The translations under genes and the position numbers were made by a program. A model generated the notes under the pieces. That model did not search any database. It was not told the DNA's origin and saw only the letters and a list, made by a program, of their open reading frames with translations. From Flavobacteriales bacterium (GTDB lineage: Bacteria; Bacteroidota; Bacteroidia; Flavobacteriales_E; Vicingaceae): a stretch of DNA of 64,000 bases. The stretch is taken from positions 1-64,000 of the forward strand of contig NVUQ01000005.1 in NCBI GenBank assembly GCA_002401955.1, given 5' to 3'. Positions 10,421 to 20,835 of this stretch are shown here, piece after piece (the first letter of the stretch is position 1; each line of letters opens with the position of its first letter).

Positions 10421-10508
10421 TTGAGAATAAGCTTTTGTTGTTCTCGATATACCGAAATAAATTCGGTACAGGCTATTTCGATGAAAAATAGAAACACTTG
10501 AACTCACA
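10421..10508. repeat. Degenerate copy of dispersed nested-palindrome element
   Basis: gagaataagcttttgttgttctcgatat (shared with 17.2 kb copy) and right end cacttgaactcaca. Confidence 0.6.
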
Positions 10509-10538
10509 AAATTTAGAAAAATCAAGAAATTCGTTTAT

Positions 10539-11744
10539 TTACAAATTCTCTGGAAGGTGTTTTAATTCAAGATTATCATAATCTTTCGGATAGTATTTTT
10601 TTAGAAAAGCAGTGTAATAATTATAGGTTTTGTGTTGAAATAAAGTAGGGGCATTTTTGTAAACAGTTTCATCTTCAAACACACCATTTTCATTCATTTT
10701 ATGATAGGTAACCAGTGAATCATTTTTTAATATTTCTGAATCTTTAAGAATTTTTGGGTAATCAAATTCGGGCAACTCAATTCTGTTTTCCATTACTACA
10801 TAATTAACGTCAGTAATATATTCTGGCATAGTTATATTTCCTGTTTTTTTTGTGATTTGCTTTAATGCCGATTCCGAAGTATATTTCATGACACTAGTGA
10901 AACTCCCGCCAAAAATTTTCCCTAATGTTCCCATTGCTGCATCTTTAGCTGTAAATGACTTATCTAAAAATAACCTAGAAAGACTTTCTGATGTGGTCAT
11001 TTTTTTATGCTCGCTTGATGATAAAGGCATTTTAGGAATAAAGTCTTTTACATTAATTATACTATAATTGGTTCCTTTTTTTAAGCTATTAGTGTAAGAA
11101 GTTACAAACTCATTATTACCAACTTTTGGGTGGGCAAAAGCATAGGTTTTAAATGTGTTTTTTTCTGAGATTACATCTTTGGGTAAATTTTCTAGGTAAG
11201 CTCTTAACAAAATTGCTAATGCTCCTCCTTGGCTGTGCCCAGTTATAGTAATATCATAAATCCCATCATAATTTAAACTTTTAATATTATTGATAACATC
11301 AGGTGCTAAAAATGCTATTCCTAGAGCATAACCTGCATGGACGCCAGCATTTTTATCGTCAGAAAATTCATAGAAAAAGGTCTCGTCTTCTAATTTTATT
11401 TTACCTTTTGCAGGAATCATTGAAGAATAAATATTCTCCATCCAACTAATTTTTTTTGTGGTTGATCCTCTAAGATTAATTACAGCTTTTGTGGTAGTTT
11501 GATAAATTTGGTATTTATTATCCATACCAAAAATACCTGAGGTAAATCTTTTTTTATACCCTTCTGGTATAATATTTTTATCTGATTTGTATAACTCTAA
11601 AAAAGTAAAGCTGTTAATTATTGCAGCCATATTTTTTGCCTCATTTGTATTTTCTTGAGAATAAAACTGGCCATAACCACTTAAACAAAAAAATGCTAAA
11701 AAAACGAAGATGATATTTTCTTTTGATTTATACATCAGATACAT
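10539..11744 (-). CDS. Lipase family protein (class 3-like), secreted
   Basis: Signal peptide; nucleophile elbow ITGHSQGGALAILL. Confidence 0.75.
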   Translation of the reverse strand: MYLMYKSKENIIFVFLAFFCLSGYGQFYSQENTNEAKNMAAIINSFTFLELYKSDKNIIPEGYKKRFTSGIFGMDNKYQIYQTTTKAVINLRGSTTKKISWMENIYSSMIPAKGKIKLEDETFFYEFSDDKNAGVHAGYALGIAFLAPDVINNIKSLNYDGIYDITITGHSQGGALAILLRAYLENLPKDVISEKNTFKTYAFAHPKVGNNEFVTSYTNSLKKGTNYSIINVKDFIPKMPLSSSEHKKMTTSESLSRLFLDKSFTAKDAAMGTLGKIFGGSFTSVMKYTSESALKQITKKTGNITMPEYITDVNYVVMENRIELPEFDYPKILKDSEILKNDSLVTYHKMNENGVFEDETVYKNAPTLFQHKTYNYYTAFLKKYYPKDYDNLELKHLPENL

Positions 11745-11787
11745 TATAAACCAAAATTAAGCCAAAATAGTATTGATTGAAGAATAT

Positions 11788-12468
11788 TTACCCACCATAA
11801 GAAGAAAGAGTCATGGTAACATCATAGCCTAACCATGGTGTAGATGGTAATGTGTTAGATCTATACAGATTCATACTTCTTTTGTAAACCATGCCAATTC
11901 CTCTAGCATATTTTTCCTCATACAACCAAGGGTTAATTAATATTTCAGGACTTTCATCCTGTAAAACAGTTAAAACACTACCTAATGCATTGCCACCAAT
12001 TGTTTCTGTCTGATCTATTGATGTGTATTCATATTCTATTTCAGCATCATTATTCATAGCATTTCCATTCCAAGTTTTATTCAATTTTACAGGAAATATT
12101 AATTTAACCAACTTAATGTTTTCTTCCGTTTTTTGAAAATTGGTAGCAGTAATTTTACTGTTCCAAACATCTATTAAATTCCAACCTAATGTATCATGAT
12201 CTTTACGGTAACGTATAATTTTAAATGCTTCCTCTCCTTCTAAATCTGTAAATTTAGAATCTACGACTTCTTTTATTTGATAGGTTGCAGTATCAACTGT
12301 TTCTGTAAAATCATCATAGGTAAGAGAATCTACATCGTAAATAACGTATTTACCAACTTCTAATCCTGCATAATCATAAGCAATTTCAGGAACTATAACT
12401 ACCTCTTTTTTAGAACAAGAGAAAATAATAACAGTAAGTATTAATATGAGGGAAAATGATTTTCTCAT
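11788..12468 (-). CDS. Putative lipoprotein, unknown function
   Basis: MRKSFSLILILTVIIFSCSKKE lipobox. Confidence 0.6.
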   Translation of the reverse strand: MRKSFSLILILTVIIFSCSKKEVVIVPEIAYDYAGLEVGKYVIYDVDSLTYDDFTETVDTATYQIKEVVDSKFTDLEGEEAFKIIRYRKDHDTLGWNLIDVWNSKITATNFQKTEENIKLVKLIFPVKLNKTWNGNAMNNDAEIEYEYTSIDQTETIGGNALGSVLTVLQDESPEILINPWLYEEKYARGIGMVYKRSMNLYRSNTLPSTPWLGYDVTMTLSSYGG

Positions 12469-12495
12469 TGGTTAAAATTACAGAAAATAGAATAA

Positions 12496-13593
12496 TTAGT
12501 CTTCCTTATCAATAAAGCCACCACCGATAAGGTCATTTCCTTCATAAAAAACAGCAGATTGACCAGGAGCAACACCTTGAACATCTTCAAAAAACTCTAT
12601 TTTAATTCTACCATCTTTAGTAGTAGAAATAGAACTATTTGCACCTCTATCTTTGTAGCGAATTTTACTTAAGGCTTCCATTTCGTTTTTTAAGTCTTTG
12701 TATTTAATGAAATTAGGGTTTCGAACAAACACCGTTTTTTTATTTAAATCTTCTTTGGTACCTAGGACTACTGTATTTGATTCTGGGTTTATTTTAATTA
12801 CATAACGCGGATCACCAAAAGCAACTTCTAACCCTCTTCTTTGTCCAATCGTATAAAAAGGATATCCTTGATGTTTACCAATTACATTGCCATCCATATT
12901 CAAAAAGTCTCCACCGTTAACCTTTTCTTCTAAACCTTCTACTCTACGTTTTAAAAAACCTCTGTAATCATTATCAGGAACAAAACAAATTTCAAAGCTT
13001 TCTCCTTTTTTAGAAAGTTCTTCATAACCTCTATCGAGTGCCATTTTTCGAATTTCAGGTTTAGAGAACCCACCTAAAGGAAACATTGTCCGTGCTAAAC
13101 TTTCTTGGCTTAATCCCCAGAGAACATAAGACTGGTCTTTGTTTTCGTCCAATCCTTTTGAAATGATATGTCGTCCATTTTCTTGTCGTACTTGGGCATA
13201 ATGACCTGTTGCAATAAATTCGCAACCTAATTGGTCAGCTCTTCTTAATAAAGCATCCCATTTAATATGAGTATTACACAATACGCAAGGGTTTGGTGTT
13301 CTTCCTGCTAAATATTCATCAACAAAATTATCGATAATTGCATCACCAAATTCTTCTCTAATATCTAAGATAATGTGATGAAATCCCATTTCTACAGCCA
13401 ATTGTCTAGCATCATTAATATCATCTAAACTACAACAGCCAGTCGTTTTTCGACTTCCACCAGATGAAGCATAATCCCAAGTCTTCATAGTTAAACCAAT
13501 AACCTCATAGCCTTCATCATGTAACAACATTGCTGCTACTGAACTATCTATCCCACCACTCATGGCTACTAATACTTTGCCTTTTTTACTCAT
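12496..13593 (-). CDS. mnmA: tRNA 2-thiouridine(34) synthase MnmA
   Basis: VAMSGGIDSSVAAMLL; TPNPCVLCN; ATGHYAQ; GQRRGL. Confidence 0.93.
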   Translation of the reverse strand: MSKKGKVLVAMSGGIDSSVAAMLLHDEGYEVIGLTMKTWDYASSGGSRKTTGCCSLDDINDARQLAVEMGFHHIILDIREEFGDAIIDNFVDEYLAGRTPNPCVLCNTHIKWDALLRRADQLGCEFIATGHYAQVRQENGRHIISKGLDENKDQSYVLWGLSQESLARTMFPLGGFSKPEIRKMALDRGYEELSKKGESFEICFVPDNDYRGFLKRRVEGLEEKVNGGDFLNMDGNVIGKHQGYPFYTIGQRRGLEVAFGDPRYVIKINPESNTVVLGTKEDLNKKTVFVRNPNFIKYKDLKNEMEALSKIRYKDRGANSSISTTKDGRIKIEFFEDVQGVAPGQSAVFYEGNDLIGGGFIDKED

Positions 13594-13599
13594 AATCTT

Positions 13600-14361
13600 T
13601 TATTGTCGAGGCATTCCATTTTCATCCAATTCCAAAAAATCTTCATTTATAGGTTTATCTGTTTCAGGGTCTATATACTTATCAGCCTCATTTTCATAGA
13701 CTTTCCTTCCATTTTTAAACTCTTCCTTTTTTTTAATGGTAGTACCATCCTCTTCAAAATGTATCCAAATTCCATTTCTTAATCCATGGTAATAATAACC
13801 CGAAACTGATCGTTTTCCAACAGAATTATAATAAACAGCATTTCCTTCTAACCCTCCTTTGTCATAAGTTGCTGCCATTTTTTTCTTGCCGTTTTGCCAA
13901 TATTTATTCCAAATACCCTGTTCAAAATCGTTTACATATTCTATTTCTTCAGCAATCTGCCCATCAGTATAATAGATATACCAAATCTTATCTTTTACCC
14001 CTTTGGTATAATATTCAGTCGCTTTTTTATACCCATTTTCATCATAATAAGTCCAAGTACTGTCTTTTTTTTGATTGATGTATTTTCCCGCAGCTTTTGG
14101 TTCTCCAGTTTTATAATACATTATGGAATAACTTTGATTACCAACGTGAGTCATTTTTGCCTGTATTTTACCAGTATCATAATAATACTTAAACTCACCG
14201 ATAGGTTTATCATTTTTAAACGATCCAACCTTGTGCAGCATACCATTTTTATGATATTTTTTCCATTCGCCTTGCTTGCCTTTCCCATCTGTTCTGTTTC
14301 CTTCTTGCGAAAAAACAAACAGGCTAAACATCATAAATATTATTACTACCGTATTTCTCAT
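13600..14361 (-). CDS. YwqK/MORN-repeat family secreted protein
   Basis: Repeated GxWxxYxxNGxxxxxxxYxxG units after signal peptide. Confidence 0.75.
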   Translation of the reverse strand: MRNTVVIIFMMFSLFVFSQEGNRTDGKGKQGEWKKYHKNGMLHKVGSFKNDKPIGEFKYYYDTGKIQAKMTHVGNQSYSIMYYKTGEPKAAGKYINQKKDSTWTYYDENGYKKATEYYTKGVKDKIWYIYYTDGQIAEEIEYVNDFEQGIWNKYWQNGKKKMAATYDKGGLEGNAVYYNSVGKRSVSGYYYHGLRNGIWIHFEEDGTTIKKKEEFKNGRKVYENEADKYIDPETDKPINEDFLELDENGMPRQ

Positions 14362-14592
14362 ATCAATTACAAAATTACTGATTTAGTGCTCGCTACGAAC
14401 AATTATTATACCTTTAATATTTACTAAACGACATAATCTAGGATTCTATTGTCATATAATATTAAAAACAACTAATCGTCTGATTTTTAATGCTCAACGA
14501 TAATTGGATAATTCAGGTCTAAATTAATTGCAAATCCCAATTTATTTAGTTTCTTTTGTGAGCCTTAATAAAAAATAGATAAAACACTACCT

Positions 14593-16644
14593 ATGAAATT
14601 TACAAAATATTTAATGTTAACAGCTGCTGCAAGTACTTTTTTGTATTCTTGTGGAGGTGATGCAACATCTCAAGAAGCAACTACAGAAGAAGTTGTTGTT
14701 GAAGAAACTGATTCAAATTTTGTTTGGAAAACAGAACAATTTGCTGATTTACAAATTAATAGATACAAAATTAATGGTTGGGATAAATTAAGCTTAAATC
14801 AAAAGAAATTAGCTTATTATTTAACTCAATCAGGGTTAGCTGGTAGAGATATGATTTGGGATCAGAACTATCGTCACAACTTAAAAATAAAAAGAGCATT
14901 AGAAAATATTGTAACCAATTATACTGGTGATAAAGAAGTTGGTGATTGGAAAAAATTTATGAATTACACTAAGAGAGTATGGTTTGCTAATGGAATTCAC
15001 CATCATTATTCTAATGATAAGTTTACTCCTGAATTCTCTAAAGAATATTTTACCACTTTATTGGCTGATACTAAAACCGAATTAGCTGAAAATGTTGTTG
15101 AAGTAATTTTTAACCCAGAAATTGATAATAAAAAAGTAAGCTTAGATCCTGAAAAGGATTTATTATTAGCTTCGGCAGTTAACTTATATGGTGAAAATGT
15201 TACCGAAAAAGAAGCTTCTGATTTTTATGCATCAAGAGTAGACAAAAATGATGAAACACCTATTTGGCATGGTTTAAATTCTAAATTAGTTAAAGGAGAA
15301 AACGGATTAGAAGAAAGAGTTTATAAATCTGGTGGAATGTACGGAGAAGCAATTGATGAAATTATTGGTTGGTTAGAAAAAGCTGTTACCGTTGCAGAAA
15401 ATGAAGCTCAAGGAAATGCTTTAAAACTATTAATTGAATATTACAAAACTGGTGACTTGAACACTTGGGATAAGTACAATGTTGCTTGGTGCGAAGCTAC
15501 CGATGGTGATATCGATTACATCAATTCTTTTATTGAAGTATATAATGATCCATTAGGTTATAAAGGTTCATATGAGAGTATCGTTGAAATTAATGATTTT
15601 GAAGCTTCAGCAAGAATGGCTATAGTTGCCGAAAATGCACAATGGTTTGAAGATAATTCAACAATATTAGATGAACATAAAAAGAAAGAAGTAGTTGGTG
15701 TAACATACAAAGTTGTAGAAGTTGCAGGAGAATCTGGAGATGCTTCTCCATCTTCTTCAATAGGAGTAAACCTACCAAACTCTCCTTGGATTAGAAAAGC
15801 ACACGGTTCTAAATCTGTGAGTTTAGGAAGCATTATTCATGCTTATAGTAAAGCTGGAGGACATGGTATGTTAGAGGAATTTTGCTATACTAAAAAAGAA
15901 ATGGAGATGGAAATAGAGCATGGTGGAGTTGGTGATAAAATGCATACTGCTTTGCATGAAGTTATCGGTCATGCATCTGGGCAAATTAACCCTGGTGTTG
16001 GAACTCCTAAAGAGACTTTAAAAAGTTATGCTTCGGCATTAGAAGAAGCTAGAGCAGATTTAGTTGGTCTTTATTATTTAATGGATCCTAAATTAGTTGA
16101 GATGGGATTAATCTCTTCGTTAGATGTTGGTAAAACAGCTTATGATGGTTACATCAGAAATGGTTTAATGGTTCAATTAAGAAGATTACAGCCAGGTGCT
16201 GATATTGAAGAAGCTCATATGCGAAACAGACAGGTAGTTGCAGCTTGGGCAATGGAAAGAGGTGCTGGAGATAATGTAATTGAGAAAATTGTAAAAGATG
16301 AAAAAACTTATTTTGTAGTAAACGATTACGACAAATTAAGAACCATTTTTGGAGAGTTATTAATGATTATCCAAAAAATAACATCTGAAGGTGATTACCA
16401 AGCTGGTAAAGATTTAATACAAAACTATGGAGTTAAGGTTGATCAAGCTATTCATACCGAAGTTTTGGCTAGATCAAAAAAACTTAACATAGCAGCATAT
16501 GGCGGGTTTATTAACCCTAAGTTAGTTCCTGTAACTAACGAAGCTGGAGAAATTACTGACATTAAAGTAACTTACCCAGATGATTTTACAGAGCAAATGT
16601 TAGAGTATGCTAAGAACTATTCTTTCTTGCCTAGCGAAAACTAA
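14593..16644 (+). CDS. Dipeptidyl-peptidase III family (M49) zinc metallopeptidase lipoprotein
   Basis: HExxxGH-type HEVIGHASGQ and downstream EEARADLVGLYYL; lipobox LYSCGG. Confidence 0.85.
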   Translation: MKFTKYLMLTAAASTFLYSCGGDATSQEATTEEVVVEETDSNFVWKTEQFADLQINRYKINGWDKLSLNQKKLAYYLTQSGLAGRDMIWDQNYRHNLKIKRALENIVTNYTGDKEVGDWKKFMNYTKRVWFANGIHHHYSNDKFTPEFSKEYFTTLLADTKTELAENVVEVIFNPEIDNKKVSLDPEKDLLLASAVNLYGENVTEKEASDFYASRVDKNDETPIWHGLNSKLVKGENGLEERVYKSGGMYGEAIDEIIGWLEKAVTVAENEAQGNALKLLIEYYKTGDLNTWDKYNVAWCEATDGDIDYINSFIEVYNDPLGYKGSYESIVEINDFEASARMAIVAENAQWFEDNSTILDEHKKKEVVGVTYKVVEVAGESGDASPSSSIGVNLPNSPWIRKAHGSKSVSLGSIIHAYSKAGGHGMLEEFCYTKKEMEMEIEHGGVGDKMHTALHEVIGHASGQINPGVGTPKETLKSYASALEEARADLVGLYYLMDPKLVEMGLISSLDVGKTAYDGYIRNGLMVQLRRLQPGADIEEAHMRNRQVVAAWAMERGAGDNVIEKIVKDEKTYFVVNDYDKLRTIFGELLMIIQKITSEGDYQAGKDLIQNYGVKVDQAIHTEVLARSKKLNIAAYGGFINPKLVPVTNEAGEITDIKVTYPDDFTEQMLEYAKNYSFLPSEN

Positions 16645-16657
16645 GAAAAAAAATCAT

Positions 16658-16701
16658 TGTCAATTCGAGTGTCCCGAATTTATTCGGGATGTATCGAGAA
16701 T
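16658..16701. repeat. Half copy of dispersed nested-palindrome element
   Basis: TGTCAATTCGAGTGTCCCGAATTTATTCGGGATGTATCGAGAAT; matches left half of the 17192-17289 copy. Confidence 0.75.
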
Positions 16702-16728
16702 CAATGATTTATGAATAACGATAAACAA

Positions 16729-16758
16729 GGCCATCCTGAAAGGGATGGCTTTTTTTTT
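16729..16758 (+). terminator. Rho-independent terminator
   Basis: GGCCATCCTGAAAGGGATGGC followed by T-run. Confidence 0.8.
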
Positions 16759-16876
16759 GACCGATTAATCGCAAAACCTAATCGTTTATTAAAGATGTAC
16801 TTTTTTAATTTTAAAAATCACAACTATCTTTTAGTACAACATCAGAAAACAAAAATTAAACAATCTTAACACTCAT

Positions 16877-17094
16877 CCCAACCCAACAACTGCTTCTATT
16901 AACATTGATTTAGGAGAAGCCTTAAACAATGTAAGCTTCACTTTAACAAACAACTTAGGACAATTAATTTTAACTAAACATTTTGCTTCTACCAATTTTA
17001 TTAGCTTGGATATTGATGCTCCAAAAGGCATTTACTTTTTACAACTCCAAACAGAAAATGGGGAGTGATCACTAAAAAGATTGTGAAGGAGTAG
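16877..17094 (+). pseudogene. Relic of a T9SS C-terminal sorting domain, frameshifted
   Basis: Translates PNPTTASINIDLGEALNNVSFTLTNNLGQLILTKHFASTNFISLDIDAPKGIYFLQLQTENGE, then TGA; next frame gives VITKKIVKE*. Confidence 0.75.
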
Positions 17095-17191
17095 TTTCTA
17101 AATATTAATGTAAAGTATATAAAAAGCCACTGGTCAGTTGACTGGTCAGGGTAAACTAAAACATCAAATTGATCGAATAAAGAGAAAAAGC

Positions 17192-17289
17192 TGTCAATTC
17201 GAGTGTCCCGAATAAATTCGGGATGTATCGAGAATAAGCTTTTGTTGTTCTCTATACTTTTCGTGAAAAACGAAAAACTCGAACTGACA
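17192..17289. repeat. Full copy of dispersed nested-palindrome element
   Basis: TGTCAATTCGAGTG ... ACTCGAACTGACA terminal inverted repeats; internal CCCGAAT/ATTCGGG and TATCGAGAAT. Confidence 0.8.
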
Positions 17290-17305
17290 TTTTTGAATAA
17301 CGATA

Positions 17306-17337
17306 TAAAAAGCCACCAGTTAACTGGTGGGTTTTTT
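17306..17337 (-). terminator. Terminator downstream of 17359-20775 gene
   Basis: AAAAAGCCACCAGTTAACTGGTGGGTTTTTT. Confidence 0.8.
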
Positions 17338-17358
17338 ATGTGAACAATTTACTTTACT

Positions 17359-20300
17359 TTAGTTTTTAACAATACGTTTTACAGTATAAGAATCGTTAGA
17401 GAATACTCTTACAAAATAAATGCCGTTTGGTTGATCGCTTAAATCGAAACTTGTTTTTACTAATCCCTTTATTGATGTTGCAGATTCGCTATATAAAACT
17501 TCTCCTACCACATTATAAATACCAACATTAACAGTTTCATTATCAAACCCTGTAATGCTTAAATTAAATACATCATTACTAGGGTTAGGATAAACTTCTA
17601 TCTCTTGGTATTTATCATAAGTTTTAGCACCTACCGTTTGATCAATCTCAAAATAATATTTAATAAAACTCCCAAATTTTGCATTAAAAGTATGGATAAA
17701 AGGTGTTGCTGGTGGTATCCATTGAAATCTCAATGTTCCACCTCCATCACTATTTGCAAAGAAACTCATTCCATCGTCATCAGAATCTAAAAAGTCTAAT
17801 ACGTAACATCCGCTAGGTAAGTCAATAGTGTCGTTGTATGTTGTGTTTGAAGCCATAGTACCTCGAGAAAGAACAACATTCCCTTGATCATCCTTAATGG
17901 TGTAAGAGTTTTCATGACCTGCAGAATTAGTTTGGGTCTTAATTAAAAATTTACCTGTATAAATATCAGGTCTTTCAAAAGTAGAAGATGCATTGTTGTT
18001 ATCAGGGTTTCCATCAGTGCTGCCATTAGGAGCACTAACGTTAACTTCAAAAATATTTGATGCCGATCCTGAAGCCCAAAAAGCTTGGCTAGAAATAGGT
18101 AAAGTAACTTCTTCTTTTTCCATAAAGCCTAAACTACCACTCCAGTTATAAGTATCGCTTGAACCTCCAAGAACATTGTAAGTAATAGTTAAAGAGGTTA
18201 AAGTAGTTGTTCCTGTATTTTGAATAACGATTTTTGGATCTGCACAAATAGGATTTACTTTACTATGAAACTCCCAATCATTAGGAGAAATAATTTCATC
18301 AACTCTTGCATCAAGATTAAAATTATTAGCTCCATAAGTAACTAGTTGAACACTGGTTCTGTAATTTCCTTCCATACCACCTGCAGTTGTTTCCATTCCA
18401 TAGTTTAAAGAGAATGTTGTTCCAGGAGTAACATAAGGAGTAAGCTCATGATTATAAGTGTCAGTAAAAGTTCCAGGGCACCAACCAGCTCTATCATAAA
18501 TCCATGTGCCACCTTGAGCGATAACTGGATTTTCAGCACAATCAGATTTCCAATTATTCCATTGAAAACGCATTGTTCCGTCTACATCTAAATGGTGTAA
18601 TTTAGGACAGAATTCAGCACAGTTTTGGAATCCGCCAAACCAGTGACCACTTGTTCTAGTTTTCACTCTAAAAGAAGAAGCTGATGGGTCTAAATCAATA
18701 TTTACAGCTGGCATAGAAACATCATTAGCAATGTTTGAGTGTTGGTAATCTCCTAGCCAAATTTGCTCCATCTTAATAACATCTCTTGGTGGAGTACCTT
18801 TAATCATTACAAATTTCACATCAATTAACTCTTGTTGATTTCCTGCTGATATTTCAATTGTATCATGTAATAATCGCTGGTAATCTGTTACATCATAAAC
18901 CCATCTAAACCCATCATTACCTAAGCTTAATCCTATCCCATACGGGGTTACATAATTTTGTATTTGGAAAGTAGTGGCATTATAGTTATTAAAAAACTGG
19001 TTAGTGTAATTGATAAAAGTAGCGTTTGTTGTGTCTCCATATTGGTTGTAAGTATAAACCCAACCAGATTCCCAACCGTAAGTTGTATCTATTGGTGTTA
19101 ATGTTATTCCAGAAACATTAATGTCTATACTCGTAGCATATTGGATAATACTTACTTGAGAATTCATTACAGAATCTAATGTTGATACTGAATCAATATG
19201 TGAAGTATAAACACCTTGTGTAAATATTATGTTTGGCCTTTCATTTGTTGCTAATAGGTTTCTGTTTAATTCTTTACCTTTTAAATATTTCCAAGTAGGT
19301 AGTCCTATAAGTGACCCTGTATGCCCATTGCCCGTAGCGTCTGCTGCAGATGTACCTGTCATATCATCAAACTTGTAATAAGCTTGTAAGTTTGCGTAAA
19401 AAGGATGTGAAGGGTCAATGTCTTTATTCATCCAGTTTTGGATGGTTGTTTGATCTAGCTCTTTATTCCAAATTTCAAAATTATTGATAGACCCATCATA
19501 TTTACCATACTTTCCAGCTCCAGCTTGACCGGCAATTTTAAAATCACTAATACCAGCCATTGTTCTTGTTTTACCTGTTCCACTGTTAAATAATGTTCCA
19601 TTCAGGTAAACTTTCATATCACCTGTGGTGCTGTTTTTTGTAAACACCCAATGATTCCATTGCCCAGCAAAATCATTAAAATTAGCTAGTTGATCAATTC
19701 TGTCATAACTGTTTGAACCTGAATTTCCGGCATCCCAATATACTCTACTATTGCTCCATGGTAAATGCCCATTAACTACTCGGTTTCCATTAGCATCTCT
19801 TCCTTCAAAAATATAACTGTTTTGAGGTTGCTTAAGAGGGTCTCCATACTGCCAAAATGAGATTGATATTTCATTACTAATATTAGCGAATGCATTTGCT
19901 GGAACACTAACATAATCACCGTATTCAAACTTTAAATAACCATCATCTTGCGTAGAATGTACTCCCATATTTGTGGCGGTAATGTCACCATTTAGAGTAG
20001 TTCCGGTTCCTACTGTTGGGTTACTAAAATTAAATTCTATTACAATATTTGAAATTCCATCCCAGTTAAAAGGAGTAGTTAGATTTATAGAATCTAATCC
20101 AGTAGTAGGAAAAGAAGTATTCATATTATACACTTCCGTTAACCCTGTTTTTTCGTAAGAAGATTCACTTAATGTAGATAACGCTGAGTGTTTCATGCTA
20201 ACAGATAGGTAGTTTAAATTGCTACCTAAAGCAGTAATATCTAATTTTAATTTATCAATATTTCCAGAAGATAAACTTGCTCCAGTTAACTCTGTTGCTG

Positions 20301-20775
20301 TCCATAAATATTGAGCTTTATTACTTGCCTTAGAAGCATCAAATGTATGTGTTACAGGTGTTGTTCCAGACCCAACAGTATAATCTGCTTCAGAAGTAAC
20401 ATTGTCATAGACTATAAAATATTGTTCTTGTTCATAATAAGTGTATGTAGGATTAGTAATATAGTTAATTGTATCAGGATAAGTTCCGTTTATTAAGTAT
20501 CGCGAAGCGCCAACATTATTATGCTGATAAAGATTAGTATAGGTGGTATAATCCCATTCACCACAGGCATAACCATCTTGAGTAGTTTGAGGATCACATT
20601 TTAGGGTGTAATACATTAATACTTTTTGATAGCTTGTATCTGGAGGAAAAACATACCAACCTTTACGCTTAGTAATGTCATTAAAATCTAATGTTTGTAC
20701 AATAGTTGTGTCTTGTGCAATTACAGTATTGATTGTTAAAATCAATACTATTGTATTTAAAAGTAGTTTTTTCAT
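17359..20775 (-). CDS. Large secreted T9SS cargo protein with LamG-like and PNGase F-like regions
   Basis: EVYPNPSNDVFNLSI...GIYFVRVFSNDSYTVKRIVKN sorting domain; LamG-like segment (GKYDGSINNFEIWNKELDQTTI); NCAEFCPKLHHL and YDRAGWCPG resemble peptide-N-glycosidase F family. Confidence 0.75.
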   Translation of the reverse strand: MKKLLLNTIVLILTINTVIAQDTTIVQTLDFNDITKRKGWYVFPPDTSYQKVLMYYTLKCDPQTTQDGYACGEWDYTTYTNLYQHNNVGASRYLINGTYPDTINYITNPTYTYYEQEQYFIVYDNVTSEADYTVGSGTTPVTHTFDASKASNKAQYLWTATELTGASLSSGNIDKLKLDITALGSNLNYLSVSMKHSALSTLSESSYEKTGLTEVYNMNTSFPTTGLDSINLTTPFNWDGISNIVIEFNFSNPTVGTGTTLNGDITATNMGVHSTQDDGYLKFEYGDYVSVPANAFANISNEISISFWQYGDPLKQPQNSYIFEGRDANGNRVVNGHLPWSNSRVYWDAGNSGSNSYDRIDQLANFNDFAGQWNHWVFTKNSTTGDMKVYLNGTLFNSGTGKTRTMAGISDFKIAGQAGAGKYGKYDGSINNFEIWNKELDQTTIQNWMNKDIDPSHPFYANLQAYYKFDDMTGTSAADATGNGHTGSLIGLPTWKYLKGKELNRNLLATNERPNIIFTQGVYTSHIDSVSTLDSVMNSQVSIIQYATSIDINVSGITLTPIDTTYGWESGWVYTYNQYGDTTNATFINYTNQFFNNYNATTFQIQNYVTPYGIGLSLGNDGFRWVYDVTDYQRLLHDTIEISAGNQQELIDVKFVMIKGTPPRDVIKMEQIWLGDYQHSNIANDVSMPAVNIDLDPSASSFRVKTRTSGHWFGGFQNCAEFCPKLHHLDVDGTMRFQWNNWKSDCAENPVIAQGGTWIYDRAGWCPGTFTDTYNHELTPYVTPGTTFSLNYGMETTAGGMEGNYRTSVQLVTYGANNFNLDARVDEIISPNDWEFHSKVNPICADPKIVIQNTGTTTLTSLTITYNVLGGSSDTYNWSGSLGFMEKEEVTLPISSQAFWASGSASNIFEVNVSAPNGSTDGNPDNNNASSTFERPDIYTGKFLIKTQTNSAGHENSYTIKDDQGNVVLSRGTMASNTTYNDTIDLPSGCYVLDFLDSDDDGMSFFANSDGGGTLRFQWIPPATPFIHTFNAKFGSFIKYYFEIDQTVGAKTYDKYQEIEVYPNPSNDVFNLSITGFDNETVNVGIYNVVGEVLYSESATSIKGLVKTSFDLSDQPNGIYFVRVFSNDSYTVKRIVKN

Positions 20776-20835
20776 CTAGTTAGTTTTGAAGGAGGACAAA
20801 TATAATTAATTTTGGACTATATATAATTTATATAA

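Noticed and set aside
13600-14361. Toxin-antitoxin system (YwqK 'antitoxin' family)
   Set aside because: The name is an annotation legacy; this is a MORN-type repeat secreted protein with no toxin partner beside it.
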